Positions 8,416 through 16,670 of a stretch of 64,000 nt of DNA are shown piece after piece; position 1 is the stretch's first letter; the number at the start of each line of letters is the position of its first letter. Both the position numbers and the translations under genes were made by a program. Below the pieces are notes generated by a model. It worked only from the letters and a program-made list of their open reading frames with translations, ran no database searches and was not told where the DNA came from. The stretch covers positions 124,001 through 188,000 of the forward strand of contig NZ_SPQO01000002.1 in assembly GCF_004570325.1 (NCBI RefSeq). The letters run 5' to 3'. Origin of the DNA: Mycobacterium sp. PS03-16 (GTDB lineage Bacteria > Actinomycetota > Actinomycetes > Mycobacteriales > Mycobacteriaceae).

Positions 8416-9162
8416 ATGCAGCACCACCACCTGGGCGCGCCTGAGAGCGCGAAGGGATACCGCGCGCTGGTCGTCGACGACGAACTCCCCCTGGCCGAAG
8501 TGGTGGCCAGCTATCTCGAACGCGAGCAGTTCGAAGCCGTCGTCGCCGGCAACGGTGTCGACGCAATCGCCGTCGCACGCGACCTGGATCCCGATGTCGT
8601 CATCCTTGACCTCGGCCTACCCGGCATCGACGGACTCGAGGTCTGCCGGCAATTGCGGACCTTCTCCGACGCCTACGTCGTCATGCTCACCGCCCGTGAC
8701 ACCGAACTGGATACCGTGCTCGGCCTCACCGTCGGCGCCGACGACTACATCACCAAACCCTTCAGTCCCCGCGAGCTGGTCGCGCGCATCCGCGCCATGC
8801 TGCGGCGACCCCGCATCCTGCAAACAGCCGCCGCACCCGCCGAACGAGACACAGCCCCGCCGCGCCGCTTCGGCGCACTGAGCATCGACGTCGCCGCCCG
8901 TGAGGTACATATCGACGACGAACTAATCCTGTTGACCCGCACCGAATTCGACATTCTCGAAGCCCTGTCCGCGCGGCCAGGAATCGTGCTGAGCCGCCGA
9001 CAACTTCTCGAAATAATCCGCGACGAACCCTGGGTCGGCAACGAACACCTCGTCGACGTCCACATCGGACACTTACGACGCAAACTCGGCGACGACGCCG
9101 CACGCCCCCGCTACATCGCCACGGTTCGAGGTGTCGGATACCGGATGGGAACCGGACAGTGA
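8416..9162 (+). CDS. OmpR-family response regulator
   Basis: A 248-residue response regulator with an intact receiver: acidic pair in LVVDDELP, phospho-Asp in VVILDLGLPG, and switch Lys in DDYITKPFS. The C-terminal winged helix shows LLTRTEFDIL, then VHIGHLRRKLGDD and TVRGVGYRMG. It is followed directly by a histidine kinase gene with a four-base overlap (GTGA). The pair is therefore a complete two-component system, unlike the degenerate regulator at 933-1679. Targets are not evident from sequence. DUF305 and hydrolase genes nearby suggest an envelope or metal signal. Confidence 0.92.
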   Translation: MQHHHLGAPESAKGYRALVVDDELPLAEVVASYLEREQFEAVVAGNGVDAIAVARDLDPDVVILDLGLPGIDGLEVCRQLRTFSDAYVVMLTARDTELDTVLGLTVGADDYITKPFSPRELVARIRAMLRRPRILQTAAAPAERDTAPPRRFGALSIDVAAREVHIDDELILLTRTEFDILEALSARPGIVLSRRQLLEIIRDEPWVGNEHLVDVHIGHLRRKLGDDAARPRYIATVRGVGYRMGTGQ

Positions 9163-10346
9163 CTCCCCCACCTACGTCGACCCCTCGCCGGCGTCGACGG
9201 CCGGGCCGTCCCGGTATCGGCCTGCGACTCCTGGCGGCCCAAGCCATCGTGCTGGCGGCCGGAGCGGCGACGACCGCGGTGGTCGCTGCCGTGGTCGGCC
9301 CACCGCTGTTCCGCGAACACCTCCACCGTGCCGGTGTCCCGATGGACTCCCTGGAAGAAGTCCACGCCGAAGAGGCCTACGGCTACGCAACGGTGATCTC
9401 CATCGGAGGCGCTTTAGCGGTGTCAGCACTGGCCGCCCTCGCGGTCAGCTTCTACGTCAGTCGACGCCTCCAACGGTCCATCACCGAAGTCGCCGCCGCG
9501 GCCACCGATGTCGCTGAAGGGAACTACGACATCCGCGTGTCACCGCCGCGCCTCGGCGATGACTTCGACGCCCTCGCAACCGCATTCAACCAAATGGCCT
9601 CCCGGCTTCAAGCCGTCGATTCGACACGCCAGCAACTGTTCGGAGACCTCGCGCACGAGATCCGCACACCCGTGGCAGTACTCGAGGCCTACATCGAGGC
9701 ACTCGAAGACGGCGTGCGCTCCTTGACACCCCAGACAGCAGCCATGCTGCGCGACCAGACCCGTCGGCTGGTGCGATTCTCCGATGACGTCGCCGCGCTG
9801 GCGAAGGCCGAGGAAAGTGCGGTGTCTATGTCCTACGCCTCCCTCGACGTGGACCGCCTAACCCGCCAGTGCGTCGCAGCAGCACAAGAACGGTATGACG
9901 CCAAGGGGGTCGGACTGCACGTACACCTCCCGCAACCGCTACCGCCGCTTTGGGCCGACGAACAACGACTGTCTCAAGTGTTGGGAAACCTGCTGGAGAA
10001 TGCGCTACGGCACACACCGCCCGGCGGGTCGGTACACCTTCACTGTCTTCGTGACGGCGACCAGGTAAAAATCGCTGTCGCTGACACCGGAGAAGGGATA
10101 GCCGCTGAGCACGTCACCCGAGTGTTCGAACGGTTCTACCGGGCAGACACCGCCCGCGACCGCGAGCATGGCGGCGCCGGTATCGGGCTCGCCATCGCCA
10201 AAGCGCTCATCGAAGCGCACGGCGGATCGATCTCGGTAGCCAGTGCTGGACCCGGCGCCGGCGCAACATTCACCATCGCCCTGCCCATCACCCCGATACG
10301 CAGCGAACACCACCCTGCGACGGCTGCTCAACGCGTCCCTGACTAG
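9159..10346 (+). CDS. Membrane sensor histidine kinase
   Basis: A 395-residue kinase beginning with GTG overlapping the upstream stop. Two membrane segments (about residues 22-48 and 76-98) enclose a short, roughly 28-residue extracytoplasmic loop containing His and Glu residues. A HAMP domain follows, then the dimerisation domain with phospho-His in DLAHEIRTPVA, and the ATPase domain (N-box NLLENALRHT, G1 DTGEGI, G2 GAGIGLAIAK). The short loop suggests sensing in or near the membrane, or of a small ligand such as a metal ion. It is the cognate kinase of the adjacent OmpR-type regulator. Confidence 0.92.
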   Translation: MTPPPTSTPRRRRRPGRPGIGLRLLAAQAIVLAAGAATTAVVAAVVGPPLFREHLHRAGVPMDSLEEVHAEEAYGYATVISIGGALAVSALAALAVSFYVSRRLQRSITEVAAAATDVAEGNYDIRVSPPRLGDDFDALATAFNQMASRLQAVDSTRQQLFGDLAHEIRTPVAVLEAYIEALEDGVRSLTPQTAAMLRDQTRRLVRFSDDVAALAKAEESAVSMSYASLDVDRLTRQCVAAAQERYDAKGVGLHVHLPQPLPPLWADEQRLSQVLGNLLENALRHTPPGGSVHLHCLRDGDQVKIAVADTGEGIAAEHVTRVFERFYRADTARDREHGGAGIGLAIAKALIEAHGGSISVASAGPGAGATFTIALPITPIRSEHHPATAAQRVPD

Positions 10347-10359
10347 TGCCCTCTCCGCG

Positions 10360-11055
10360 CTACTTGTCCAACATTCCCTGCATCGTGTCGATCTCTGCTT
10401 GCTGAGAAGACACGATGTTGCGCGCCATCTCGACTGCCGCCGGGAACTGGCCGTTGTCAACTTCCTGCTGCGCCATCATGATCGCGCCCTTGTGATGCTC
10501 GATCATCTGCGTCAAAAAGAGTCGGCTAGCCTCAGCGCCCTGCGCGTTCTGCAGTGCAGCCATATCGGCTTCCGACATCATGCCCATACCGCCGCCGCTC
10601 ATACCCGGCATATCACCCATGTCTCCGCTGGGCATTTGATGGCCAGGCATGTCATGGCCGGGCATTGCGGCGGTGCTGGGGGCCGTTGTCGACGAGGACA
10701 CTCCCCAGTCCTGCAGCCAGCCCTGCATCTGTTCGATCTCAGGACCCTGAGCGTTCTTGATCTCGTTGGCGAGTGACACTACTTCAGGATCAACTCCCTG
10801 CTTGCCGAGCAGCATGTCGCTCATCTCGATCGCCTGCTGATGATGAGGGATCATGCCCTGAGCGAACGTCACATCAGCATCGTTATGGGCAGCGTCACTG
10901 CTCGCAGCACTGGGCGAAGCCGACGCCGACGCTGCTGCCGAGGTGGTGCTCGACGACGATGACTGAGACTCGTTCGTTGCATTCGAACAGCCGCTGATAT
11001 ACAGGGCCGACGCCGCAAGCGCCGCAAGCCCGAATCCAAAACGCTTGTGCTGCAT
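10360..11055 (-). CDS. DUF305 lipoprotein with Met/His-rich stretch
   Basis: A 231-residue predicted lipoprotein. The ATG at 11055 is preceded by GAGGAAGGA and gives a signal peptide with the lipobox YISGC. A Ser-rich linker precedes two DUF305 (ferritin-like) repeats, each carrying the HH motif (MIPHHQQAI and MIEHHKGAI). Between them is a stretch rich in Met, His and Gly (MPGHDMPGHQMP region), typical of copper-binding segments. DUF305 proteins often sit in copper- and metal-resistance clusters. This and the LpqS-like protein support a metal role for the left part of the island. A longer frame to 11100 lacks a good start. Confidence 0.88.
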   Translation of the reverse strand: MQHKRFGFGLAALAASALYISGCSNATNESQSSSSSTTSAAASASASPSAASSDAAHNDADVTFAQGMIPHHQQAIEMSDMLLGKQGVDPEVVSLANEIKNAQGPEIEQMQGWLQDWGVSSSTTAPSTAAMPGHDMPGHQMPSGDMGDMPGMSGGGMGMMSEADMAALQNAQGAEASRLFLTQMIEHHKGAIMMAQQEVDNGQFPAAVEMARNIVSSQQAEIDTMQGMLDK

Positions 11056-11248
11056 CGCACATCCTTCCTCGAACATCTTCGTGACACCATGCGTCCACAC
11101 GGCAAGCCCTCGCGCCGCCGCACCCCAGCCTCAGCATGCCGAGTATGGGTCGGTTCGTGATCCGATGAAGATTTGATGAAGACGACTCCCCCGGTCCATC
11201 ACTCGCGGTCGCGCCACCCGAGGCGCAGCCACCTCACGCACCGCCCAC

Positions 11249-11268
11249 CTACTATTGAACTACGTAGA
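11249..11268. promoter_or_regulatory. Putative BlaI-type operator 5
   Basis: CTACT at 11249 and CTACG (CTACGTAG) at 11260 are 11 bp apart. The site ends only about 25 bp before the GTG start of the BNR-repeat lipoprotein gene at 11292, where a bound repressor would block transcription. It shares the intergenic space with the divergent DUF305 gene. Confidence 0.55.
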
Positions 11269-11291
11269 TCTCGTGACCGGAAGGTGTCCGT

Positions 11292-12137
11292 GTGCTGATC
11301 CGCAACCTTTTCGCCATCGCCCTGACCGGGGCTCTGGCCGCGGCCTGTTCGGCGAACGCCCCCGAAAGCCCGCCACCCGCCGTCGTGCCGGGCATGGTGC
11401 ACATCCACGGCCTCGGCATCAACCCATCTGACGACAAGCTCTACGTCGCAACCCATTACGGCCTCTACACCGTTGAGCAAGATCAGGCGCCACAACGAGT
11501 CGGTGAGCTCTCGCAGGACTTCATGGGCTTCACCGTCGCCGGCCCCGACGAATTCCTGGCCAGCGGCCACCCCGACCCCGCCGACCGCCAACAACCGCCC
11601 CACCTCGGCCTGATCAAAAGCAGCGACGCCGGCCAGTCCTGGGAACCTCTGTCATTGCACGGTAGCGCCGACTTCCACGCACTCAAATACCGCCACGGAC
11701 GGGTCTACGGTCACGACAGTCAATCCGGCACCGTGATGGTTAGTTTTGATCAGCGGTCCTGGCAGCAGCGCGCAGAAGTCCCCGCCGTCGACCTCGCAAT
11801 ATCACCGGATGCCCCGGATGAGATCCTCGCAACAGCACGCCAAGGGCTGCTCCGAAGCACCGACGGGGCGAGGACGTTCCGCGCAGTCACCGGTGCGCCG
11901 GCACTGCTGTTCATCAGCTGGCCCGACCGCGGTCCCCTGCTCGGCGCCGACCTCGAAGGACGGCTGTACACCAGCGCCGACGACGGGCAGACCTGGCAGC
12001 CGGGCCACTCGCTCAACAACAAACCCCAGGCCCTGCTCGCCGCCGGCAACGGTCAGGTCTACATCGCCACTGATACCGCCATCTACAGCTCCACCGACAA
12101 CGGCGCGACCGTCAACGTCCTCACCGCTGTCGAATAG
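11292..12137 (+). CDS. BNR-repeat (sialidase-like beta-propeller) lipoprotein
   Basis: A 281-residue predicted lipoprotein with GTG start, signal peptide and lipobox (GALAAAC). The mature part contains Asp-box/BNR-type repeats (SSDAGQSWEPL, STDGARTF, SADDGQTWQPG, STDNGATV), which indicate a beta-propeller of the sialidase/photosystem-stability-factor fold. No catalytic sialidase residues can be assigned, so it is more likely a binding or scaffolding protein than an enzyme. The early sequence VHIHGLGINP is typical of a family found next to DUF305 genes in actinobacteria. It is preceded closely by a TACGTA dyad. Confidence 0.82.
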   Translation: MLIRNLFAIALTGALAAACSANAPESPPPAVVPGMVHIHGLGINPSDDKLYVATHYGLYTVEQDQAPQRVGELSQDFMGFTVAGPDEFLASGHPDPADRQQPPHLGLIKSSDAGQSWEPLSLHGSADFHALKYRHGRVYGHDSQSGTVMVSFDQRSWQQRAEVPAVDLAISPDAPDEILATARQGLLRSTDGARTFRAVTGAPALLFISWPDRGPLLGADLEGRLYTSADDGQTWQPGHSLNNKPQALLAAGNGQVYIATDTAIYSSTDNGATVNVLTAVE

Positions 12138-12300
12138 ACACGACCGCAAAACCCCCGTCGAAGCCGTGCGAGAGGGGTTTCGAGTGCGCAGAACGATTGC
12201 CTACTCAACCCTGCACATCGCTCACACCATCGACGACATCGGCGAATGGACCGAACCGCCGAAATTTCCACTGCGACGGACCGGCCTCGCTGCGAAGCTC

Positions 12301-13392
12301 CTAGTACCGCCGCACGTTGTGAATCGGTGCCGACGAGATCGGCGCGACTTTCACCGGCGTTCCGTACGTCGACGCATGCACCATCAACCCGTCGCCGATG
12401 TAAATCCCCGCGTGAGACACGTCAGCATAGAAGGTCACGATGTCGCCGGGCTGAACGTCTGAAAGCGCCACCGGCTGCCCGCCCTGCGCAAGCGCCTGAC
12501 TCGACCGAGGCAACGACTTGCCGTTCTGCAGAAACGCCCACTTAATCAGCCCAGAGCAGTCGAACGCATCCGGACCGGTGGCTCCCCACGAATAAGGCGA
12601 CCCCACCCGTGTCAGCGCCGCCTGGACCACCGCAACACCGTTCCCCGAGGAGGCCCCGCCCGCCGGGCCCGGCATAGCAACGATGCTCGGATCGCTCACC
12701 GGCGGAGTCGACGGCAAAGGAGGCGGCGCGGGGCCAGGGTCGGCCAGAATCGCTCGCTGATCAGGCGTCAAAGCGTCGTAGCGGGCCTGCACAGCAGCAA
12801 TCTGCTCCGCCATCCGACGCTGTTTGGCCTCCAGGTCGGTCCGCACTGCCGCGGCCTCATCGGCCGCACTCCGTGCTTGGGCTGCCGACTTCGCAGACCG
12901 CTCCGCAGTTGCCGCGGCCCGCGCGCTGGCCGACCGGAACGCAGCCATCTGCACAGTCAGCTCCGACGCAACCGTCTTCTGAACTGCCAGCTGATCGATC
13001 AAATCCTGAGGAGACGTCGCCGTCAACGCCGCCGCTAAGGTATCCGTGCGCCCACCCATGTAGGCAGCCGCGGCCAACCTATCGACAGCAGCCTGATACC
13101 TCACCAGATCGGCCGCCGCTGCATCCGCGGCCATGCGATCCGAAACCGCCCCCTTCTCCGCAACCTGCTGCGCTGCGAGCTTCTCGTCAAGGTCGATCTG
13201 CGCCGTGTGAATCTGCTCGGTGGTCTGCTCCGCCAGACGCGACAATTCAGTCAGTTCGGCAAGGGCATCAGCCGCCGGATCAGCGCGGACATCGGTTGCC
13301 AAAAGCGCAGCAACAACGCCGAAAGCCACCAAAATGCAGACGAGCCGCCTGCCCAACGCGCGCGGCAGGACCGCCAGCACAGATGAAGTCAC
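12301..13392 (-). CDS. RipC-like NlpC/P60 peptidoglycan endopeptidase
   Basis: A 363-residue exported hydrolase. There is a signal peptide (about residues 10-38), then a long Ala/Gln-rich coiled coil (about 40-215), a Pro-rich linker, and a C-terminal NlpC/P60 domain. The catalytic Cys is in AFDCSGLIKW, the His in VSHAGIYIGDG, with a further His in MVHAS. The architecture matches mycobacterial RipC and PcsB-like hydrolases, in which the coiled coil docks to FtsEX. It differs clearly from the RipA/RipB-like pair at the other end of this module. Paired TACGTA-type sites lie 30-48 bp upstream (13422-13440). Confidence 0.9.
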   Translation of the reverse strand: MTSSVLAVLPRALGRRLVCILVAFGVVAALLATDVRADPAADALAELTELSRLAEQTTEQIHTAQIDLDEKLAAQQVAEKGAVSDRMAADAAAADLVRYQAAVDRLAAAAYMGGRTDTLAAALTATSPQDLIDQLAVQKTVASELTVQMAAFRSASARAAATAERSAKSAAQARSAADEAAAVRTDLEAKQRRMAEQIAAVQARYDALTPDQRAILADPGPAPPPLPSTPPVSDPSIVAMPGPAGGASSGNGVAVVQAALTRVGSPYSWGATGPDAFDCSGLIKWAFLQNGKSLPRSSQALAQGGQPVALSDVQPGDIVTFYADVSHAGIYIGDGLMVHASTYGTPVKVAPISSAPIHNVRRY

Positions 13393-13952
13393 AAGAGCGA
13401 AAACCTTCGGCTAAGTAGCAAGTACGTACTAGATACGTAGGTCACGGTTAGGTTACGAGGCCAGGCAGCCGCTGTCCAGCCGGATTTTCTAGGGCGCGCT
13501 CTGAACTGATGGCCCGAAACTGCGTCGGCTCAGCGGCATCCTTCGGTCCCGCTGTTCGTCACCCACGCGACGTCAAGCGCTAAGGGTATGAAGAAGGCGC
13601 AATCGACACCACCGACTCATCGCCCCTTACCAGCTACCGCCTCACGACCGCTTCCCCTAGCGTCACGACGCGCCCTCCTGGTTGAAAGCCCTATTCGGAG
13701 TCATACAGACATTCATCGTGGATAACGACTGATATCCATAGCGCGGTTGACTTGTCCCCCACGACCCGATCGAGTCGATGCGACAATATGCGGAATCGAA
13801 TATGCAGGTTTACCGGTATTAGTCTGCTTATTGCATCCGGTGAATTTGGCATCCTCGCACGGTCAGGACAACAAACATTCCCCAGCCGAGCGAGCGTCCA
13901 ACAAGAACGAGCTGCAAGACGCTCCCCTGGGGCGGGGAGCAGGCCGCCGCCC
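13393..13952. promoter_or_regulatory. Intergenic region with BlaI-type operator 6
   Basis: About 560 bp. GTACG at 13422 and ATACG at 13433 (overall 13422-13440) form the 11-bp-spaced pair immediately upstream of the RipC-like gene. Beyond about 13450 I see no convincing gene, repeat or RNA. Short open frames here lack starts with ribosome sites or recognisable protein content. This is the border between the envelope module and the decayed toxin-antitoxin section. Confidence 0.5.
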
Positions 13953-14523
13953 CTAGTTAAGGGTGCCGTGCCGCAGTTCTCCGTAGCGGGTAGGTGTCAG
14001 ATCCTCGCTGTGGCTGACGTGGAGCTGACCGGGGCGGGTCCGTTGTTCGTAGGCGGTGATGACCAGGCCAATTCCCCCGGCGGCAGGCACCAGTACGCCT
14101 TGCACATGCAGGAACCATGCGGCATGGCCCACCGCTTGGCACGCCGACCAGTCGTCGCCATAGATGTCGTCGTCCTCGAGCCCCACCGCTTCGCGGGCGT
14201 CAGAGGTGATGAGATCCAGGACGGCCAGGTCGGTGGCCTCGATGGTGTGCAGTCGATAGGAAGCTTCGAGCATCTTCTCCGGGGTCGTCGACGCCGCCTG
14301 CGCGGCGCGTTCTACTTCGACCATGCACGCTTGCGTGGAGTCGGCCAGATAGATCGCCGAGAAGAGTCCGGCAGGGTTTCCACCTTCCGCCGAATCTGCG
14401 CGCCCCTTCCCCCGACAAGGGGTCACGGTGGGCGCCGGTGTAGCGAGCGCACGTGCCCGACCACCGGCTGGTGCCGCGCGCGTCAATGCGCTGCACCAGG
14501 TCCTCGTCGAGCGCATCGCTCAC
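13953..14523 (-). pseudogene. mbcT: MbcT-like RES-domain NAD+ phosphorylase toxin, frameshifted
   Basis: The RES-domain toxin MbcT degrades NAD+ by phosphorolysis. The start (MSDALDED) overlaps the antitoxin stop by four bases (ATGA at 14520-14523). The N-terminal part, including GEGARRFGGRW, is in one frame. The rest, from AGLFSAIYLADS to the end at 13953, is in another. The break falls at an AAA run on the coding strand (14377-14379 on the plus strand), where one extra A converts the expected WNP motif to WKP and shifts the frame. If the change is real the toxin is truncated and lacks most of its catalytic domain. If it is a sequencing error the gene would encode about 190 residues, the usual MbcT length. 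Confidence 0.8.
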
Positions 14524-14861
14524 ACGAAGATCCCTTCGGCCATGGCGTCGATGAGGGCCAAGACGCGCTGGTACTCGCCGTCACGCACCAGGTCGGCGGG
14601 CTTGGCGTGGGCCAGTAATCGATTCGGGGAGAACATCCAGACGTTGGCCTGGTCTCGGGGAAGCACTTCGGCCAGCGCGTCGGCGACGTAGGCCAGTTCG
14701 ATGAGTCGTTGTTTGTTGAGTCGTTGTGGAACGACCTGTCCTGAGGTCCAGCGCGCCACCGAGCGCGCCGACGCGTCGACGATGTCGCCGACCTCTTCGT
14801 AGGTCAATCCCAAGCGCTCGATCGCACTCGACACGGTCGAGGCGAGCGCGTTAGCTCCCAT
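14520..14861 (-). CDS. mbcA: MbcA-like Xre/DUF2384 antitoxin
   Basis: A 113-residue antitoxin starting MGANALAS, the same length and very similar in sequence to MbcA (Rv1990c) as I remember it. It has an N-terminal helix-turn-helix-like region (YEEVGDIVDASARSVARW) and the C-terminal toxin-binding domain (VWMFSPNRLL, GEYQRVLALIDAMAEG) that plugs the active site of the RES toxin. It is intact, whereas the toxin gene behind it is frameshifted. Longer frames to 14912 are possible, but the start at 14861 fits the family. The complex would normally repress its own promoter. Confidence 0.88.
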   Translation of the reverse strand: MGANALASTVSSAIERLGLTYEEVGDIVDASARSVARWTSGQVVPQRLNKQRLIELAYVADALAEVLPRDQANVWMFSPNRLLAHAKPADLVRDGEYQRVLALIDAMAEGIFV

Positions 14862-14949
14862 ATCGTCTGCCTGTCTTCCTTTTGTCTGCGTGTGTGTCAT
14901 GCATTCTGTCATGAAACAACGCCCGAGGTCGAGAGGACGTTTTCACACG

Positions 14950-15390
14950 ATGGGCATTCAGTTTCGGCTCGGACCCAACGACCACAAGCAGGTCGAAGAT
15001 TTCCTGTCGCGTGAGCACGCTGGCACCGACGCCATCATCCTGGACACCAAAGCTGCACGTCACCAGGCCGCTGCGGCGGCAGCCGCCGTGGAGGCGGGCC
15101 TGCGGGTGTACTGGGAGCCCGCCGCTGAGCGGCTTGCCGACGAGGGCTTCGGCCTCGACAAGCTGCCGCTGTGCACCGGCCGTCCCTACGGCATCAATGC
15201 TCTTGCCGAGGATCAATCGGCACGCCGCGCTGGTAGACCTGACGGTGGAGAAGCACCCGGAGCTCGTCATCCACGTCACGGCCCCGCACTTCTACGTCAC
15301 CGACGAACGCACTGCACGACTGAACGTCGATCTCGCCGAACGCACCCGCCTGGCCGTCGGCAAGGACAAGCCCACCCGGGCCGTGATTAC
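14950..15390 (+). pseudogene. Fragment of a hypothetical gene, frameshifted
   Basis: The frame starting at ATG 14950 (MGIQFRLGPNDHK) runs to about 15220. The apparent continuation (RHAALVDLTVEKHPEL to KPTRAVIT) is in the next frame, so a frameshift lies near 15205-15225. The protein has no name I recognise. It contains an Ala-rich helix near residue 40 and otherwise looks like an ordinary soluble protein. It is truncated at about 15390, where the sequence changes abruptly into the tail of an alkyl sulfatase. It is divergent from the mbcA gene, about 90 bp away. Confidence 0.55.
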
Positions 15391-15667
15391 CGTTCACGCT
15401 CAACGTCAAGTTCACCAACCTCAACAAGGAGTACGGCCTCACCGTCGAGAACGCGGTGCTGCACTACGCTCCCGAGCCGGTACCGAACGCCAACGCCAGC
15501 CTGACACTGCTAAAGCCACGCTGGACGATATTCAGCTGGGCAACATCACCCTTGACGACCCCAAGAAGCAGAACAAACTCACCATCGATGGCCAAGAAGC
15601 GTCGTTCAACGATTTCCTTGGCCTACTCGACACCTTCCCGTTCTGGTGCAACATCGTCACCCCATAG
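15391..15667 (+). pseudogene. C-terminal remnant of an alkyl sulfatase (SCP2-like domain)
   Basis: Translation reads FTLNVKFTNLNKEYG, then ENAVLHYAPEP and ASLTL, and after a frameshift near 15506 KATLDDIQLGNITLDD and FLGLLDTFPFWCNIVTP before a stop at 15667. This pattern is typical of the C-terminal sterol-carrier-like domain of metallo-beta-lactamase-type alkyl sulfatases. The catalytic beta-lactamase fold and dimerisation domain are absent, so this is only the tail, joined to an unrelated gene fragment. It cannot encode a working enzyme. Confidence 0.7.
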
Positions 15668-16175
15668 CCCGAAGCCGGCGTCGCCGTTCACCGAAGACTG
15701 ACCTGAGATAAAACCGGCCCTAGCCATCGGCACCGATGGCACCTGTCCCAGATGTCGAGTCCGACACCGTGGGCCCGCACACCACATGGCGGTGAAACGC
15801 GCGATCTCCGAGGCGTGCGCCAGCCGGTCCACGATAACCTCGCCGCTCTCCTCAAGACCGGTGAACCTAACAGCCGGCACCTACGTTCACCGCGGCCCGC
15901 GTATTCGGCCACCGCACCACGCCGCACGCCCCATCAGACAGCGTCCGCGTCGACACGACCGCGACCCCGCAGCCGCGCTGCGGCGACGCATCGCTCAGTG
16001 CGCCCAGCAGGCCGGCGGGAGTGCGGGATCGCGGCCCCGCGGCAGCGTCCCCGCGACGGCATCAACTTGCGCGCTGCCCTGCGCCGTCGCAACGCCGCGC
16101 CGAGCGCCCTTCTGTCGTCGGGTTCAGGACGTAGCGCACCCTTGAGACTTCCGTCGCCGCGCCACCGCCGAACCG
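15668..16175. other. Non-coding or decayed DNA
   Basis: About 500 bp of GC-rich sequence between the alkyl-sulfatase remnant and the coiled-coil hypothetical gene. Open frames on both strands are long only because of base composition; their products are Arg/Pro-rich and show no domain. No repeats, RNA gene or operator-like site were seen. Confidence 0.4.
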
Positions 16176-16670
16176 TCACGCTGGCGCCGCTCCGGCCGGC
16201 GGTTCGCCCGCGTCCGGGCCGACCTCCCCGTCCGCCGCCGCCTCCCCCGTTCCGGACACATTCCGACCTAGTGCCTGCGAACCGTTCCGCGATACCGGAT
16301 TTGCCGCTTTCGGCGCATGCCGTGCCATCACGCGAACGATTGCGATCCCGAGGTCGTGTTTGGTGGCGATCGTCGTCAGCGTCTCACCCCGCTCACGCAT
16401 CCGTTCGACGGCCGCGCCCGCCGCTTCGCGATCGTCGCCTACCCGTTTAGCTTCTTCGCGCGCCAACTGCGCGTCGGCCTGCGCGCGCAGCTCCGCGCGC
16501 CGCTGCTTCTTCCACTCGCCAATCGCGTCGAGTTTGTCGATCGCGTGAAGCAGGATCGTCGCGTCCTTGAGGTTCGCCTTCTCCCGCGCCGCAAGCTCCT
16601 CGTTGGCGCGCCGAGCCGCTTCCACAGCCCGGCGCCGGGCCTCCGCCTTGGATGTTCTCGCTGCCGTCAT
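16176..16670 (-). CDS. Hypothetical coiled-coil protein with possible helix-turn-helix
   Basis: A 164-residue product from ATG 16670 (MTAARTSKAEARRRAV). The first 100 residues are highly charged and Ala/Arg/Glu-rich and would form a long helix or coiled coil. A segment near 103-125 (TLTTIATKHDLGIAIVRVM) resembles a helix-turn-helix of the kind used to bind DNA. The C-terminus is a low-complexity Gly/Ala/Pro/Glu tail. I do not recognise the family. Proteins of this composition occur on mycobacterial plasmids and islands, which fits the setting. The frame can be extended to 16721, but that extension looks non-coding. Confidence 0.55.
   Translation of the reverse strand: MTAARTSKAEARRRAVEAARRANEELAAREKANLKDATILLHAIDKLDAIGEWKKQRRAELRAQADAQLAREEAKRVGDDREAAGAAVERMRERGETLTTIATKHDLGIAIVRVMARHAPKAANPVSRNGSQALGRNVSGTGEAAADGEVGPDAGEPPAGAAPA

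Noticed and set aside
13747..13956. 69-residue frame as a small gene
   Set aside because: It has no ribosome site, no hydrophobic or folded pattern, and overlaps the end of the mbcT gene.
15688..16145. Several overlapping open frames between the sulfatase tail and the coiled-coil gene
   Set aside because: Products are Arg/Pro-rich, lack starts with ribosome sites, and all frames are open only because of high GC.
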